DNA of 29,069 nt from positions 1 through 29,069 of the forward strand of contig JAVBQU010000195.1 of NCBI GenBank assembly GCA_031548675.1, read 5' to 3'. Below the pieces are notes generated by a model. The model made no database searches and was not told where the DNA came from. It saw only the letters and a program-made list of their open reading frames with translations. Of the stretch, positions 18,075-25,877 are shown in pieces. The stretch's first letter is position 1. The number at the start of each line of letters is the position of its first letter. The position numbers and the translations under genes are program-made. This stretch comes from JAVBQU01 sp031548675. GTDB lineage: Bacteria; Bacteroidota; Bacteroidia; Bacteroidales; P3.

Positions 18075-18245
18075 ACAGAATGCTTGATTTAGGTGCTGAA
18101 AGTCAGCTTTTTGGGAGGATGTGTTTTAAATGCTAACGGTTATCTAACGATTCTGTTTCAATTAGTTTCACCGTAATTTGCAGTGCAAATATAATACAAA
18201 AACGTGGATATGGGAAAAATATTTTTTCATATCCACGTTTTTATT
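18075..18245 (+). ncRNA. candidate small RNA between orphan promoter and terminator
   Basis: The interval runs from the expected start site of the orphan promoter to the end of the strong terminator, about 170 bases. Inside are a short hairpin (GCTGA-AAG-TCAGC) and an 18-codon ORF from 18080 ending in CFKC. It could be a small RNA, a leader-peptide transcript or a decayed gene remnant. The ends are inferred from the flanking signals only, and the sequence matches no RNA family I recognise. Confidence 0.3.
18198..18242. terminator. bidirectional intrinsic terminator
   Basis: A perfect 15-bp inverted repeat (18198-18212 and 18228-18242, core ACGTGGATATG) has a loop that is itself self-complementary (AAAAATATTTTT). 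A-runs and T-runs on both flanks let it work on both strands. On the minus strand it ends the peptide export operon after the tolC-like gene. Confidence 0.88.
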
Positions 18246-18332
18246 TTCAATTGACTAATTCAGGTAAATGTGGATTTCACCCAAAAATAAAGAAGTAACT
18301 ATTTTAAACATGATTATTTGGTTTGGTTGATT

Positions 18333-19886
18333 TTATTGTCCTTTGGTTATTTTCTCAAAATCCACCTGTATTTTGTTCCCTTTCTCAAAATCATAGAGCG
18401 TTATCTGCCGGATTTCGTACAGCATAAGCCAATAGGATTTGAGCGATTCCAAATAGGTCAAAACGGCGTTATCTTTGTCGGTGGTGGCGTTGGTTAAATC
18501 GGTAAAGCTGCTTTTGCCGAAAGCGTAACCGTCTTTTTGAGCTTGCAAGCGTTTGAGGGCAATATCCAATGCTTTCTGAGAAATATCTACCTGCGTTTTC
18601 TGCGTATTGAACTGCAATACTTTCAGGGTCAACGCCTGTTCAAAATCCTGTTGTTCTTGCGATATTTGGATGCGGGTAATTTCCTGTTGCGATTCGGCTA
18701 TTTTGACCTTTCTTTTGGCTTTTCCCCAATCCCAAATGGGAACTTGTAAGCCTAAAGACACGATTTCCTGATCCATCGGATTTTGATAGACTTCATTAAA
18801 CTTATTTGCGTTTTGCGTTAATCCGAAAGCTGCATACAGATTGGCATTGATACGGTTTCCGGCTTTGGCTTGCATCAAATTACTTTCCGATTGCAGTTCC
18901 CGCACTTTGAAATCCTGATACAAAGGATTTTCTAATGCCAACGATTGGGCGGTATTGACTGATATTTCATTACTGAAAATATTTATAGGAGTAGTTAATT
19001 CCCAATTTTCTTCGTTTTTGAGTTGTAAAAACTGTTTCAGTTTGGAGAGGGCATTGCGTTGTTCGTTTTTGAATGTTTCTACTTGCAGCGCGGATTGCAG
19101 GGCATTGAGTTCAATTTGCAAGTATTCGGCTTCAATGATTTTTCCCGATTGGTATTTCTGTTGGGCATTGAATTTTAAAGTATCGGCATAGTTTTTATTT
19201 TGTTCGGCATTTTGTAAGCGATTTTGTACTAAAAGCAAATCAAAATAGAGTTGTACCGCCTGTACAGATGCTTTTTCAACGGCTTCCAAATACTTTTGCT
19301 TGGCTAAATTGTATTTTACCGGATTTATTTTTAATGTCCATTTCAGGGAGTTGTAAGTAAACAAGGGTTGCGTAAAACCCAATTGTATGGGTGTGGACAG
19401 AAACGATGTATAACCATTGTCGCCGAACATATCCATACGTTCCAAGCCCGATTTCAAGGAAATTTGCCCGCCCGTAAAGGGTATGTTTTGGGAGATTTGC
19501 AAGCCTGCCGAATAATCAGAATAAAATTGGGAAAGAAATTGGTCGGTTCCATCGGGTTGGGTAACTTTGGAAATGGAACGGTTGAAATTGGGCAGGGTTC
19601 CATTCAAGGATAATTCAGGATAAACGGAGGCTTTTACACTTTCATAATCCCAATAGCTTGATAAAAATTCATGCTTGGCAATGGCTGCATCGGGGCTGTT
19701 TTTAGCCCAATCCAATACTTGTACTAAAGAAACTGGTTTGTTTTGGGCGTGTATGAAGTTTGAGAGGAACAGGAAAATAGCCATAAGCAAAAATAGTATA
19801 GCCAAGTGTAAATCCAAATTTCGGATTTGCCTTTTGCTTTCCGTTTTCTGCTTTTTGCCAATCATATTTATGCTGTTCATTTTCAT
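18333..19886 (-). CDS. TolC family outer-membrane efflux protein
   Basis: Outer-membrane channel of the export machine, 517 aa. A hydrophobic signal segment at about residues 28-48 ends IHAQ. The mature part has the repeated long coiled-coil helices of the TolC fold, Gln/Ala/Leu-rich with few Gly, in two structural repeats (for example the helices around LQNAEQNKNYADTLKFNAQQ and KRLQAQKDGYAFGKSSFTDL). It starts 3 bases after the HlyD-type gene and forms the last gene of the leftward operon. The stretch before the signal segment is lysine-rich and made of purine repeats, so the true start may be a later in-frame ATG. Confidence 0.88.
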   Translation of the reverse strand: MKMNSINMIGKKQKTESKRQIRNLDLHLAILFLLMAIFLFLSNFIHAQNKPVSLVQVLDWAKNSPDAAIAKHEFLSSYWDYESVKASVYPELSLNGTLPNFNRSISKVTQPDGTDQFLSQFYSDYSAGLQISQNIPFTGGQISLKSGLERMDMFGDNGYTSFLSTPIQLGFTQPLFTYNSLKWTLKINPVKYNLAKQKYLEAVEKASVQAVQLYFDLLLVQNRLQNAEQNKNYADTLKFNAQQKYQSGKIIEAEYLQIELNALQSALQVETFKNEQRNALSKLKQFLQLKNEENWELTTPINIFSNEISVNTAQSLALENPLYQDFKVRELQSESNLMQAKAGNRINANLYAAFGLTQNANKFNEVYQNPMDQEIVSLGLQVPIWDWGKAKRKVKIAESQQEITRIQISQEQQDFEQALTLKVLQFNTQKTQVDISQKALDIALKRLQAQKDGYAFGKSSFTDLTNATTDKDNAVLTYLESLKSYWLMLYEIRQITLYDFEKGNKIQVDFEKITKGQ

Positions 19887-19889
19887 TTC

Positions 19890-21284
19890 TTACCTTTTTA
19901 TCAACGCTTTAATGGGATTTAAAAACCGTTCTATTAACCGCATATCTTCGGTGATGATTTCGGCAGAGCCGGACATTTCTTGCGAAAAAGCAAGGGTTTT
20001 GCCGTAATTGGTCTTCAATTTGTCTGGAAATTCCACTTCGACCATTGTAAATTTTCCTTTTTCGTTGGTTATCGGGACTAAGGAAATGTTTTTTACTATG
20101 CCTTTAACCATACCAAATTCCATATAGGGAAAACCGTCGAATTTGACATTCACGGCTTGCCCTTTTTTGACTTTTCCGCTTCCCTGTGCCGGAAGCATAA
20201 TTTTTCCGGTAATCTGGGTAGTTTCGTTGGGTACAATGTTTGCCAAAGGCTCTCCAGCGTTGATATGTTGGCTTTTCTGCCATTGCTTGCTCATCGAAAT
20301 TTTTCCTTTCAAGGGACTGACGAAAACATACTGCATTTCCCATTGGTTGATTTGGGTTTGCAAAGCTTCGTAAGCTCCCGATAGGGCTAACAACAATTCT
20401 TTCTTTTTCTCATCGGCTTGTTGCTGCAAATCGAAAATATTTTGTTCAAGTTGGGCAATAGTAAGTTGGGCGTTATCTACAGAAGAAAGCGAACTTTCGT
20501 AGGATTGCCTCATTTGCAAAAGGGAATTTTTGGCGTTTTCGTATTCAATTAAGGTTATGCTCTTTTTGGCGTACAAATTGGAATCTATGGCAAAGAGGCG
20601 TTCTTGGGCTTGCAATTGTTCTTGGGTAATTCGGCTTTGTTTTCCACTACGATTGCTGAGTTTCTGCTGTAAAACAATTTGCTTTTTTAGGGCATTGATT
20701 TTTTGATTGTAATAATCGGCTTTGACAAAATATTGATAGTCTTCAAAGGCTTTAGTAAAGGAATAGTAGGTATTTTGGAGTTCGCCGAGAGCCCCCAAAC
20801 CCCCAAAGGGGGCTTTACAGACAGAAGCAGATGAATCAGATGAAATGGATGAAAGAGGGTCATTTATATTGAAGTTGGATAGATTTTCTTTCAACCTTAG
20901 CACATCTTCAAAGCAAGCGGTGTTTTCAATTACTGCCAAGTATTTGCCGTTTTCAACGGTTTCATTATCGGAAATAAACAAAGTATCCAATTTGCCTGTG
21001 GCTCTTGCTACGAGTTGGGCGGGGAGGTTTTCGGTAGTTACTTCAATGGTTGCCGGAACTACATCGGGGTATTTGAAAAAGCAACTCCCTACAACAATAC
21101 CGCCTACAATCAACAATATAACCGTTATGCCCCAACGGATAATCCAACGGGGAGGGCGACCCAAAATTTCCTGTACGGCAGGGCTTTTGAGTTCGACCTG
21201 CCTCTCCTCAGCTTTCTCCAAAGGAGAGGGAATTTGAGTTTGAACTTCCTGATTTTCTACGTGTGTATTTTCTTTTTCTGACAT
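19890..21284 (-). CDS. HlyD family secretion adaptor
   Basis: Periplasmic adaptor linking the C39 ABC transporter to the outer-membrane channel, 464 aa. A cytoplasmic N-terminus is followed by one membrane helix at about 47-67, a split lipoyl-like half (GKLDTLFISDNETVENGKYL), a long coiled-coil region at about 180-310, the second half (VFVSPLKGKISMS) and a beta-barrel ending near the C-terminus. Two palindromic repeat units are built into the reading frame, giving PSPLEKAEER (19-28) and KAPFGGLGAL (157-166). The second interrupts a Ser-rich linker just before the coiled coil. It lies between the ABC transporter and tolC-like genes in one operon. Confidence 0.9.
   Translation of the reverse strand: MSEKENTHVENQEVQTQIPSPLEKAEERQVELKSPAVQEILGRPPRWIIRWGITVILLIVGGIVVGSCFFKYPDVVPATIEVTTENLPAQLVARATGKLDTLFISDNETVENGKYLAVIENTACFEDVLRLKENLSNFNINDPLSSISSDSSASVCKAPFGGLGALGELQNTYYSFTKAFEDYQYFVKADYYNQKINALKKQIVLQQKLSNRSGKQSRITQEQLQAQERLFAIDSNLYAKKSITLIEYENAKNSLLQMRQSYESSLSSVDNAQLTIAQLEQNIFDLQQQADEKKKELLLALSGAYEALQTQINQWEMQYVFVSPLKGKISMSKQWQKSQHINAGEPLANIVPNETTQITGKIMLPAQGSGKVKKGQAVNVKFDGFPYMEFGMVKGIVKNISLVPITNEKGKFTMVEVEFPDKLKTNYGKTLAFSQEMSGSAEIITEDMRLIERFLNPIKALIKR
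20790..20814. repeat. palindromic repeat inside HlyD-type gene
   Basis: Arms AGCCCCC (20790-20796) and GGGGGCT (20808-20814) flank AAACCCCCAAA. This resembles the G/C-rich palindromes commonly scattered between Bacteroidota genes, but here it sits in frame and encodes about residues 157-165 of the adaptor. Confidence 0.7.
21201..21229. repeat. palindromic repeat near start of HlyD-type gene
   Basis: Arms CCTCTCCT (21201-21208) and AGGAGAGG (21222-21229), with a nested TCTCC-AAA-GGAGA. It encodes about residues 19-28 of the adaptor (PSPLEKAEER) in the cytoplasmic N-terminus. Confidence 0.6.
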
Positions 21285-21301
21285 CGTTTCATTTTTTAGT
21301 T

Positions 21302-21318
21302 TCTCCCCTTCGGGGAGA
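21302..21318. repeat. UUCG-loop palindrome between transporter and adaptor genes
   Basis: TCTCCCC-TTC-GGGGAGA forms a stem with a TTCG tetraloop in the 46-base gap between the ABC transporter and HlyD-type genes. AAGAGGGGCTTTAG follows, as in interspersed Bacteroidota repeats. It lacks a T-run on the minus strand, so it is not a terminator and may instead stabilise or process the message. Confidence 0.6.
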
Positions 21319-21330
21319 TTAAGAGGGGCT

Positions 21331-23637
21331 TTAGTTGCCGAGTTCTAACTGATTTTTCACCAACTCATAATACACGCCTTTCAGGGCGGTGAGTTCCTTG
21401 TGCGTACCTTGTTCTACCATTTTGCCTTTTTCCAATACGACGATGTTATCGGCATTTTTAACTGTGCTAAGCCTATGGGCTACAATGACTACGGTTTTAC
21501 CTTTGAAAAACTCATTCAGGTTTTCCATGATGACACGTTCGTTATTGGCATCTAAGGAGTTGGTGGCTTCATCGAAAAAGATATAATCAGGATTTTTGTA
21601 AACCGAACGGGCAATGAGTATTCTTTGTCGTTGCCCTTGACTGATTCCCTGTCCCTCTTGCCCTATTTTAGTGTTGTAGCCCAACGGCATACCTTCTACC
21701 ATTTCCTGAATGTTGGCAACTTTGGCGGCATGTTGCAAACGGTTGGTGTCGATAATTTCATCGGCTACGGCAATGTTGCGGGCAATGGTATCACTGAAAA
21801 TATAACCGTCTTGCATCACGGCTCCGCAATGGTCTCGCCAAATATGGGTATTGATATTCTGTAAATTGTATTCGCCGATTTTAATTTCGCCTTTTACAGG
21901 TGGATAAAAACCCAATAAGAGTTTTACCAAAGTAGTCTTTCCGCTGCCACTCATACCCACAATGGCGGTAGTTTTGTTGCTTGGTATTTCTAAGTTGATA
22001 GTATCCAATACAATTTCGCTATGGGTTCCCTCATATTGAAAGGTAAGGTTTTCTATGGCAATATCCTTTTTTTGAGGTAATAAGGTTATTTTACTTTCGT
22101 TAGGGTCTTCTTCATCTTCTCGGTTATGAATTTCGCCCAAACGTTCGAGGCTTATTTTGGCATCTTGGGCGGATTGAACAAAGCCTATCAATTGACCGAT
22201 GGGGGCGTTAAGTTGCCCGATGATATATTGCACCGCCATCATCATACCGAGTGTCATATTTCCGGTAATAACGGCTTGGGCTGCAAAAAAAGAAATAATG
22301 ATATTTTTAGTTTGGTCGATAAAGAAACCGCCTGCTTGTTGGTATTGCGAAAGGGTTAATCCTTTTACGCTTACTTTAAACAGTTTGGCTTGGATATTTT
22401 CCCATTCCCAACGTTTTTGTTTTTCGCAATTGTTGAGTTTTATCTCCTGCATTCCGGTAATGAGTTGGTACAAGTTGCTTTGTTCGGCTGAAGCCTGTGC
22501 AAAGCGTTTGTAATCCAATTCTTTTCGCTTTTTGAGGAACATGACAATCCACAATACATACAAAGTGCTTGCGATGTAGAAAACAACCAATAGCTTTAAA
22601 TTATAAATTCCTAATACAATGGAAAATATTATGAGGTTTACAAATGAGAACAGGGTGTTGAGTGTACTGGAAGTAAGAAAATTCTGTATCCTTGAATTAT
22701 CGTGTATGCGTTGTGTAATATCGCCTATCATCTTGATGTCGAAAAAGCGGATAGGCAATTTCATGAGTTTGATTAAAAAATCCGAAATCATCGAAATATT
22801 GATACGTGCCGTAATGTGCAGCAGTATCCAACTTCGGATAAATTCCACTATGGTTTGGCTGGTAAACAATATCAATTGGGCAACCAAAATAAGGGTTACA
22901 AAGCTGAGATTTTGGTTACTGATACCATAATCTACGATGCTTTGGGTTAAAAACGGAAATATCAGTTGCAGCAACGAACCCAATAATAAACCCAAAAACA
23001 GTTGGATAATATACTTATGGTAAGGTTTGAGGTAGCGGAAAATAAAGAAAAACTTTGTTCGGTCTGATTTTTCACCTTCCTGTTCGTGAAAAGCAGGCGT
23101 AGGCTGCATCAGCAAGGCTGTACCCACATCTTTTCCTTTATCTTTGGTACTTAGCCATTTGTTGCAAAACTCTTCTGCTGTTAAAGTAAGTAAGCCATGA
23201 CCCGGATCGGCTATCTTAACTACTCCACGAAAAGAGGAATTCTCGCTTTCTGCATTTTCCTCTTCTGCATTTTCTTCTTCGGTTTCCTCTTCTTCTAAAT
23301 GCAATGCTTTTTTGTCGCCTTTATTTTTGGGAATACCTTTGAGATGAATTTCATACACCACCACAAAGTGGTTTTGCCCCCAATGCACAATACAGGGCAG
23401 GGGAGCATCTTTTGCCAAGTCTTCCAAACTTATTTTGGCTCCCAAAGTGTGGAACCCGATTTTTTCGGCAGCTTCGCTTAAGCTCAACATGCTTACTCCT
23501 GCACGGCTTACATAGCATATCTCCCGCATTTTTTGGATGCTGTACGTTTTGCCGTAATACCGCGCTATCATTGCCAAGCAAGTGGCTCCGCAGTCCATGC
23601 TGTCGGGTTGGTGGATAAAGGGGAATGGTTTACTCAT
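21331..23637 (-). CDS. peptidase-containing (C39) ABC transporter
   Basis: A bifunctional exporter of 768 aa that cuts a Gly-Gly-type leader and transports the peptide across the inner membrane. The C39 papain-like domain has catalytic C16 (SMDCGATC), H90 (GQNHFVVV) and D144 (IADPGHG). A 24-residue acidic insert (about 113-136, nearly all Glu/Asn/Ala) lies between H90 and D144. The six-helix membrane domain spans about 205-470. The nucleotide-binding domain has Walker A GMSGSGKTT near 560, a Q-rich signature ISQGQRQR near 665, and Walker B IFFDEATNSLD. It starts within one or two bases of the gwsS stop. The leader it should process is the Gly-Ala leader of the upstream precursor. Confidence 0.95.
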   Translation of the reverse strand: MSKPFPFIHQPDSMDCGATCLAMIARYYGKTYSIQKMREICYVSRAGVSMLSLSEAAEKIGFHTLGAKISLEDLAKDAPLPCIVHWGQNHFVVVYEIHLKGIPKNKGDKKALHLEEEETEEENAEEENAESENSSFRGVVKIADPGHGLLTLTAEEFCNKWLSTKDKGKDVGTALLMQPTPAFHEQEGEKSDRTKFFFIFRYLKPYHKYIIQLFLGLLLGSLLQLIFPFLTQSIVDYGISNQNLSFVTLILVAQLILFTSQTIVEFIRSWILLHITARINISMISDFLIKLMKLPIRFFDIKMIGDITQRIHDNSRIQNFLTSSTLNTLFSFVNLIIFSIVLGIYNLKLLVVFYIASTLYVLWIVMFLKKRKELDYKRFAQASAEQSNLYQLITGMQEIKLNNCEKQKRWEWENIQAKLFKVSVKGLTLSQYQQAGGFFIDQTKNIIISFFAAQAVITGNMTLGMMMAVQYIIGQLNAPIGQLIGFVQSAQDAKISLERLGEIHNREDEEDPNESKITLLPQKKDIAIENLTFQYEGTHSEIVLDTINLEIPSNKTTAIVGMSGSGKTTLVKLLLGFYPPVKGEIKIGEYNLQNINTHIWRDHCGAVMQDGYIFSDTIARNIAVADEIIDTNRLQHAAKVANIQEMVEGMPLGYNTKIGQEGQGISQGQRQRILIARSVYKNPDYIFFDEATNSLDANNERVIMENLNEFFKGKTVVIVAHRLSTVKNADNIVVLEKGKMVEQGTHKELTALKGVYYELVKNQLELGN

Positions 23638-23638
23638 A

Positions 23639-24748
23639 TTAATCTCCCCATATTTGTTTATTCAATCGCTCTATTTTTTCTGCATCGGGTATAAAACCTG
23701 TTTCTTTACAGTAGGTTCCGCATTCTTCTACAGGTATATAATTTGCTTCGCCTTGCCATTTGCATATATAAGGGTTATAGGTACATTTGGCAGGTTGCGA
23801 GTATATATTTTCGAGGTCTTTGATAAAGCAACGGCAGTCGCTGCACATGTGCCGAAACTCACAATCTTTGCAAACCTCTATTTTATCTTTATGGATAAAC
23901 CATAAGTCTTTAAAATCTTTCTTTTCTATCGCTTCTTTAAGCGTAGTATCTTTTATATTCCCAAAACTTTTTTCCATTGCAGGGCAGTTTTTAATATTCC
24001 CCTCTGCATCTATACAAATTTTACGATTAAGGCAAGTGTTGTGGGCTTGGGATTCGGTAAAAAAAGAGAGGTTTGTTTTAAATCTATGAGGATGATTGGG
24101 TTTACATGAAAATGCTTCATTTTTGTTCAATGAAGTAAATAATAATAAACGTTCTTTTTGATCAGGAATACCATATTCAATTTTATTAAAGGGGCTATTG
24201 GTTATTAAAATTTTACTGATAAACGGTATTTGTTCTATAAACTTCACTAAAAAATCTGTTGTATATTCAGGCTTAAATGAGGATAGTAGCTCTATGCCTT
24301 GAAAGCTGAATGTCAAAAACTCATCCTTTATTTTCAAGAGTTCATTTATATCATCAATCCGAAGTTGTATATATTGACAGAACAAATTGCTCAATTGTTT
24401 CAATAGTAACAATAAATCAGTTACACTGTTAGGCATTTCTATTATAGCATTTGCAATTACAAAAGGGCTATCCCATTCCATGTTTAATGGAGGAAATAAT
24501 TCTGGCGTGTAAGTAGTATATAAATAATTTTTACTTCTAAGGAATGATATATATTCTGTTATAACTTCTTTTTGATTAGAAAAATGAGACATTAATCCTT
24601 CCTCTGTAAAATTGGGTAATGAATGAAGTAATTGAATTAATGAATTGGGAATTATATCATACCGATTTTGATCTAAATCGCAAATAAGCCCCCTAGAATA
24701 ACCCACTACTGGTATGCATGTACTGCATATTTTCAAACGTTTATCCAT
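23639..24748 (-). CDS. gwsS: grasp-with-spasm system SPASM-domain maturase
   Basis: A 369-aa protein with a C-terminal SPASM-type iron-sulfur domain: cysteines at 239, 245, 255, 293, 296, 302, 305, 307, 322 and 329, with GNIKNCPA and GNI as in SPASM segments. No CxxxCxxC radical-SAM motif exists anywhere; the N-terminus has only C8, C11 and C23. The SPASM-like partner of the grasp-with-spasm pair is known to occur beside an ATP-grasp enzyme, and this pairing is what identifies the system. It may bind or orient the precursor, or contribute a cluster-dependent step. The gene lies two bases after the 66-aa ORF. Confidence 0.85.
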   Translation of the reverse strand: MDKRLKICSTCIPVVGYSRGLICDLDQNRYDIIPNSLIQLLHSLPNFTEEGLMSHFSNQKEVITEYISFLRSKNYLYTTYTPELFPPLNMEWDSPFVIANAIIEMPNSVTDLLLLLKQLSNLFCQYIQLRIDDINELLKIKDEFLTFSFQGIELLSSFKPEYTTDFLVKFIEQIPFISKILITNSPFNKIEYGIPDQKERLLLFTSLNKNEAFSCKPNHPHRFKTNLSFFTESQAHNTCLNRKICIDAEGNIKNCPAMEKSFGNIKDTTLKEAIEKKDFKDLWFIHKDKIEVCKDCEFRHMCSDCRCFIKDLENIYSQPAKCTYNPYICKWQGEANYIPVEECGTYCKETGFIPDAEKIERLNKQIWGD

Positions 24749-24750
24749 AA

Positions 24751-24951
24751 TTACAAAAGTTGGGTTATTTGTTTATAGTTTTCTTTATATTTTGTAATAT
24801 CAGCACCATAATATTTATGAGGAATAACGGTTGTTCCTTTAATATGAGTTTCTTCTATTTTCATCAAACGATGCAGGAATAAAGGGAGTTGTTCTACATT
24901 TTCGGTTAGTGTATAATAGTTCTGTTGTTTATTAGTTTGTATTTCTGTCAT
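24751..24951 (-). CDS. small unknown protein between gwsG and gwsS
   Basis: A 66-aa hydrophilic ORF that overlaps the end of gwsG by 20 bases and ends two bases before gwsS, so it is translated within the operon. There is no signal peptide, no membrane segment and no cysteine. The middle (LPLFLHRLMKIEETHIKG) is predicted helical, with Tyr-rich ends. I recognise no family. Its position and tight packing argue that it is real. It could be a small partner of the maturases or a second short precursor; it lacks a Gly-Gly or Gly-Ala leader, which makes the precursor idea weaker. Confidence 0.6.
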   Translation of the reverse strand: MTEIQTNKQQNYYTLTENVEQLPLFLHRLMKIEETHIKGTTVIPHKYYGADITKYKENYKQITQLL

Positions 24952-25870
24952 ATTCTATCAGTTTTTTAGCAAAATCTCTTTCAATATGATAATTACAATA
25001 ATTAGAAAGCATTGAAAACTGCCCAATTGGATTTACTTCTAAAAAATAAAAATTTTTATCTTTTCCATAAATCAAATCAATAGATCCGGTTTTAAGTTCA
25101 AGCTCATCCATCAAATTAGTTATTTTTTGTTCTATTTCGTCAGGCAGTGTAAAAGGTACTCGTCTCATAAACGTGGCATGATTATTTTCTCTATAATCCA
25201 CAGGGTAAGTATCGTTGCAAGTTAGTATAGCCATTGAATAGCACTTACTCTCCAAATAGAAAGTTCTTATTTCGTATTCTTTCTCAATATACTGCTGTAT
25301 GAATGAATGAGGAAATGATTCAGGAATAAAATCATTTTTCCCTAAAATAGATGTATATGAGCAATAAGTACCTGTATCATCTATTAAAAATTCACTATCT
25401 GAGAGAGGTTTGGTAATTACTTTTTCATGAAGTTGAAATATAGAGTACAAGTCTTCTTTTGAATTGACAATAAAGCTGTCAGGAATTAGTAAACCTGCTT
25501 TAGATGCTGCTTCCAATACAATAAGTTTATTTACTTGCTTGAAAGAACTAATGTGATAAGCATGTTTCGTATGCGATAAAATGTAATTTATATAAGTTGT
25601 TGTTTCCTCTTTTAGCATCTTATTTACAAAAGGTTCAAACGTGGAATTATTTAATTCGATTCTGTTTGTAGGAATGGTATATCGCCAATTCCATAACACA
25701 TTTAGTTGTTGTGAATTTTTGACAAATTCATTCATTTCTGTAATATGGGCAGATTGTATTTCTTGTATTTTTTTATACGTGATAATCATGGGTTCATGCT
25801 CGAAATAGCGTAACCAGTTAATCACACGTTCAGTGGTTATTTGCGCATCTGTTGTAATTATTGCAATCAT
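24932..25870 (-). CDS. gwsG: grasp-with-spasm ATP-grasp peptide maturase
   Basis: A 312-aa ATP-grasp ligase of the graspetide maturase type (MvdD/MvdC-like fold), which uses ATP to activate Asp/Glu side chains and join them to Ser/Thr or Lys in the core peptide. The ATP-grasp core is seen in IEKEYEIRTFYLE (about 195-207), GSIDLIYG with D265, and FLEVNPIGQF with E278 and N280 as the late metal ligands. The N-terminal third (MIAIITTDAQITTERVINWL) is the pre-ATP-grasp domain. Next to gwsS it defines the grasp-with-spasm system. The gene starts 7 bases after the stop of the unknown secreted-protein gene. Confidence 0.9.
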   Translation of the reverse strand: MIAIITTDAQITTERVINWLRYFEHEPMIITYKKIQEIQSAHITEMNEFVKNSQQLNVLWNWRYTIPTNRIELNNSTFEPFVNKMLKEETTTYINYILSHTKHAYHISSFKQVNKLIVLEAASKAGLLIPDSFIVNSKEDLYSIFQLHEKVITKPLSDSEFLIDDTGTYCSYTSILGKNDFIPESFPHSFIQQYIEKEYEIRTFYLESKCYSMAILTCNDTYPVDYRENNHATFMRRVPFTLPDEIEQKITNLMDELELKTGSIDLIYGKDKNFYFLEVNPIGQFSMLSNYCNYHIERDFAKKLIEYDRNTN

Positions 25871-25877
25871 AGAAAAC

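Larger units (their letters stand above)
17885..18332. other. gene-free interval with an orphan promoter and a terminator
   Basis: About 450 bases between the rhomboid gene start and the tolC-like gene end. No family-like ORF exists on either strand. It holds a plus-strand consensus promoter (18037-18068), an 18-codon ORF starting at 18080, a small GCTGA-AAG-TCAGC hairpin near 18095, and the bidirectional terminator at 18198-18242. Confidence 0.6.

Noticed and set aside
18333..23637. Independent antibiotic or metal efflux pump
   Set aside because: The C39 peptidase domain and continuous operon with a Gly-Ala leader precursor point to peptide export.
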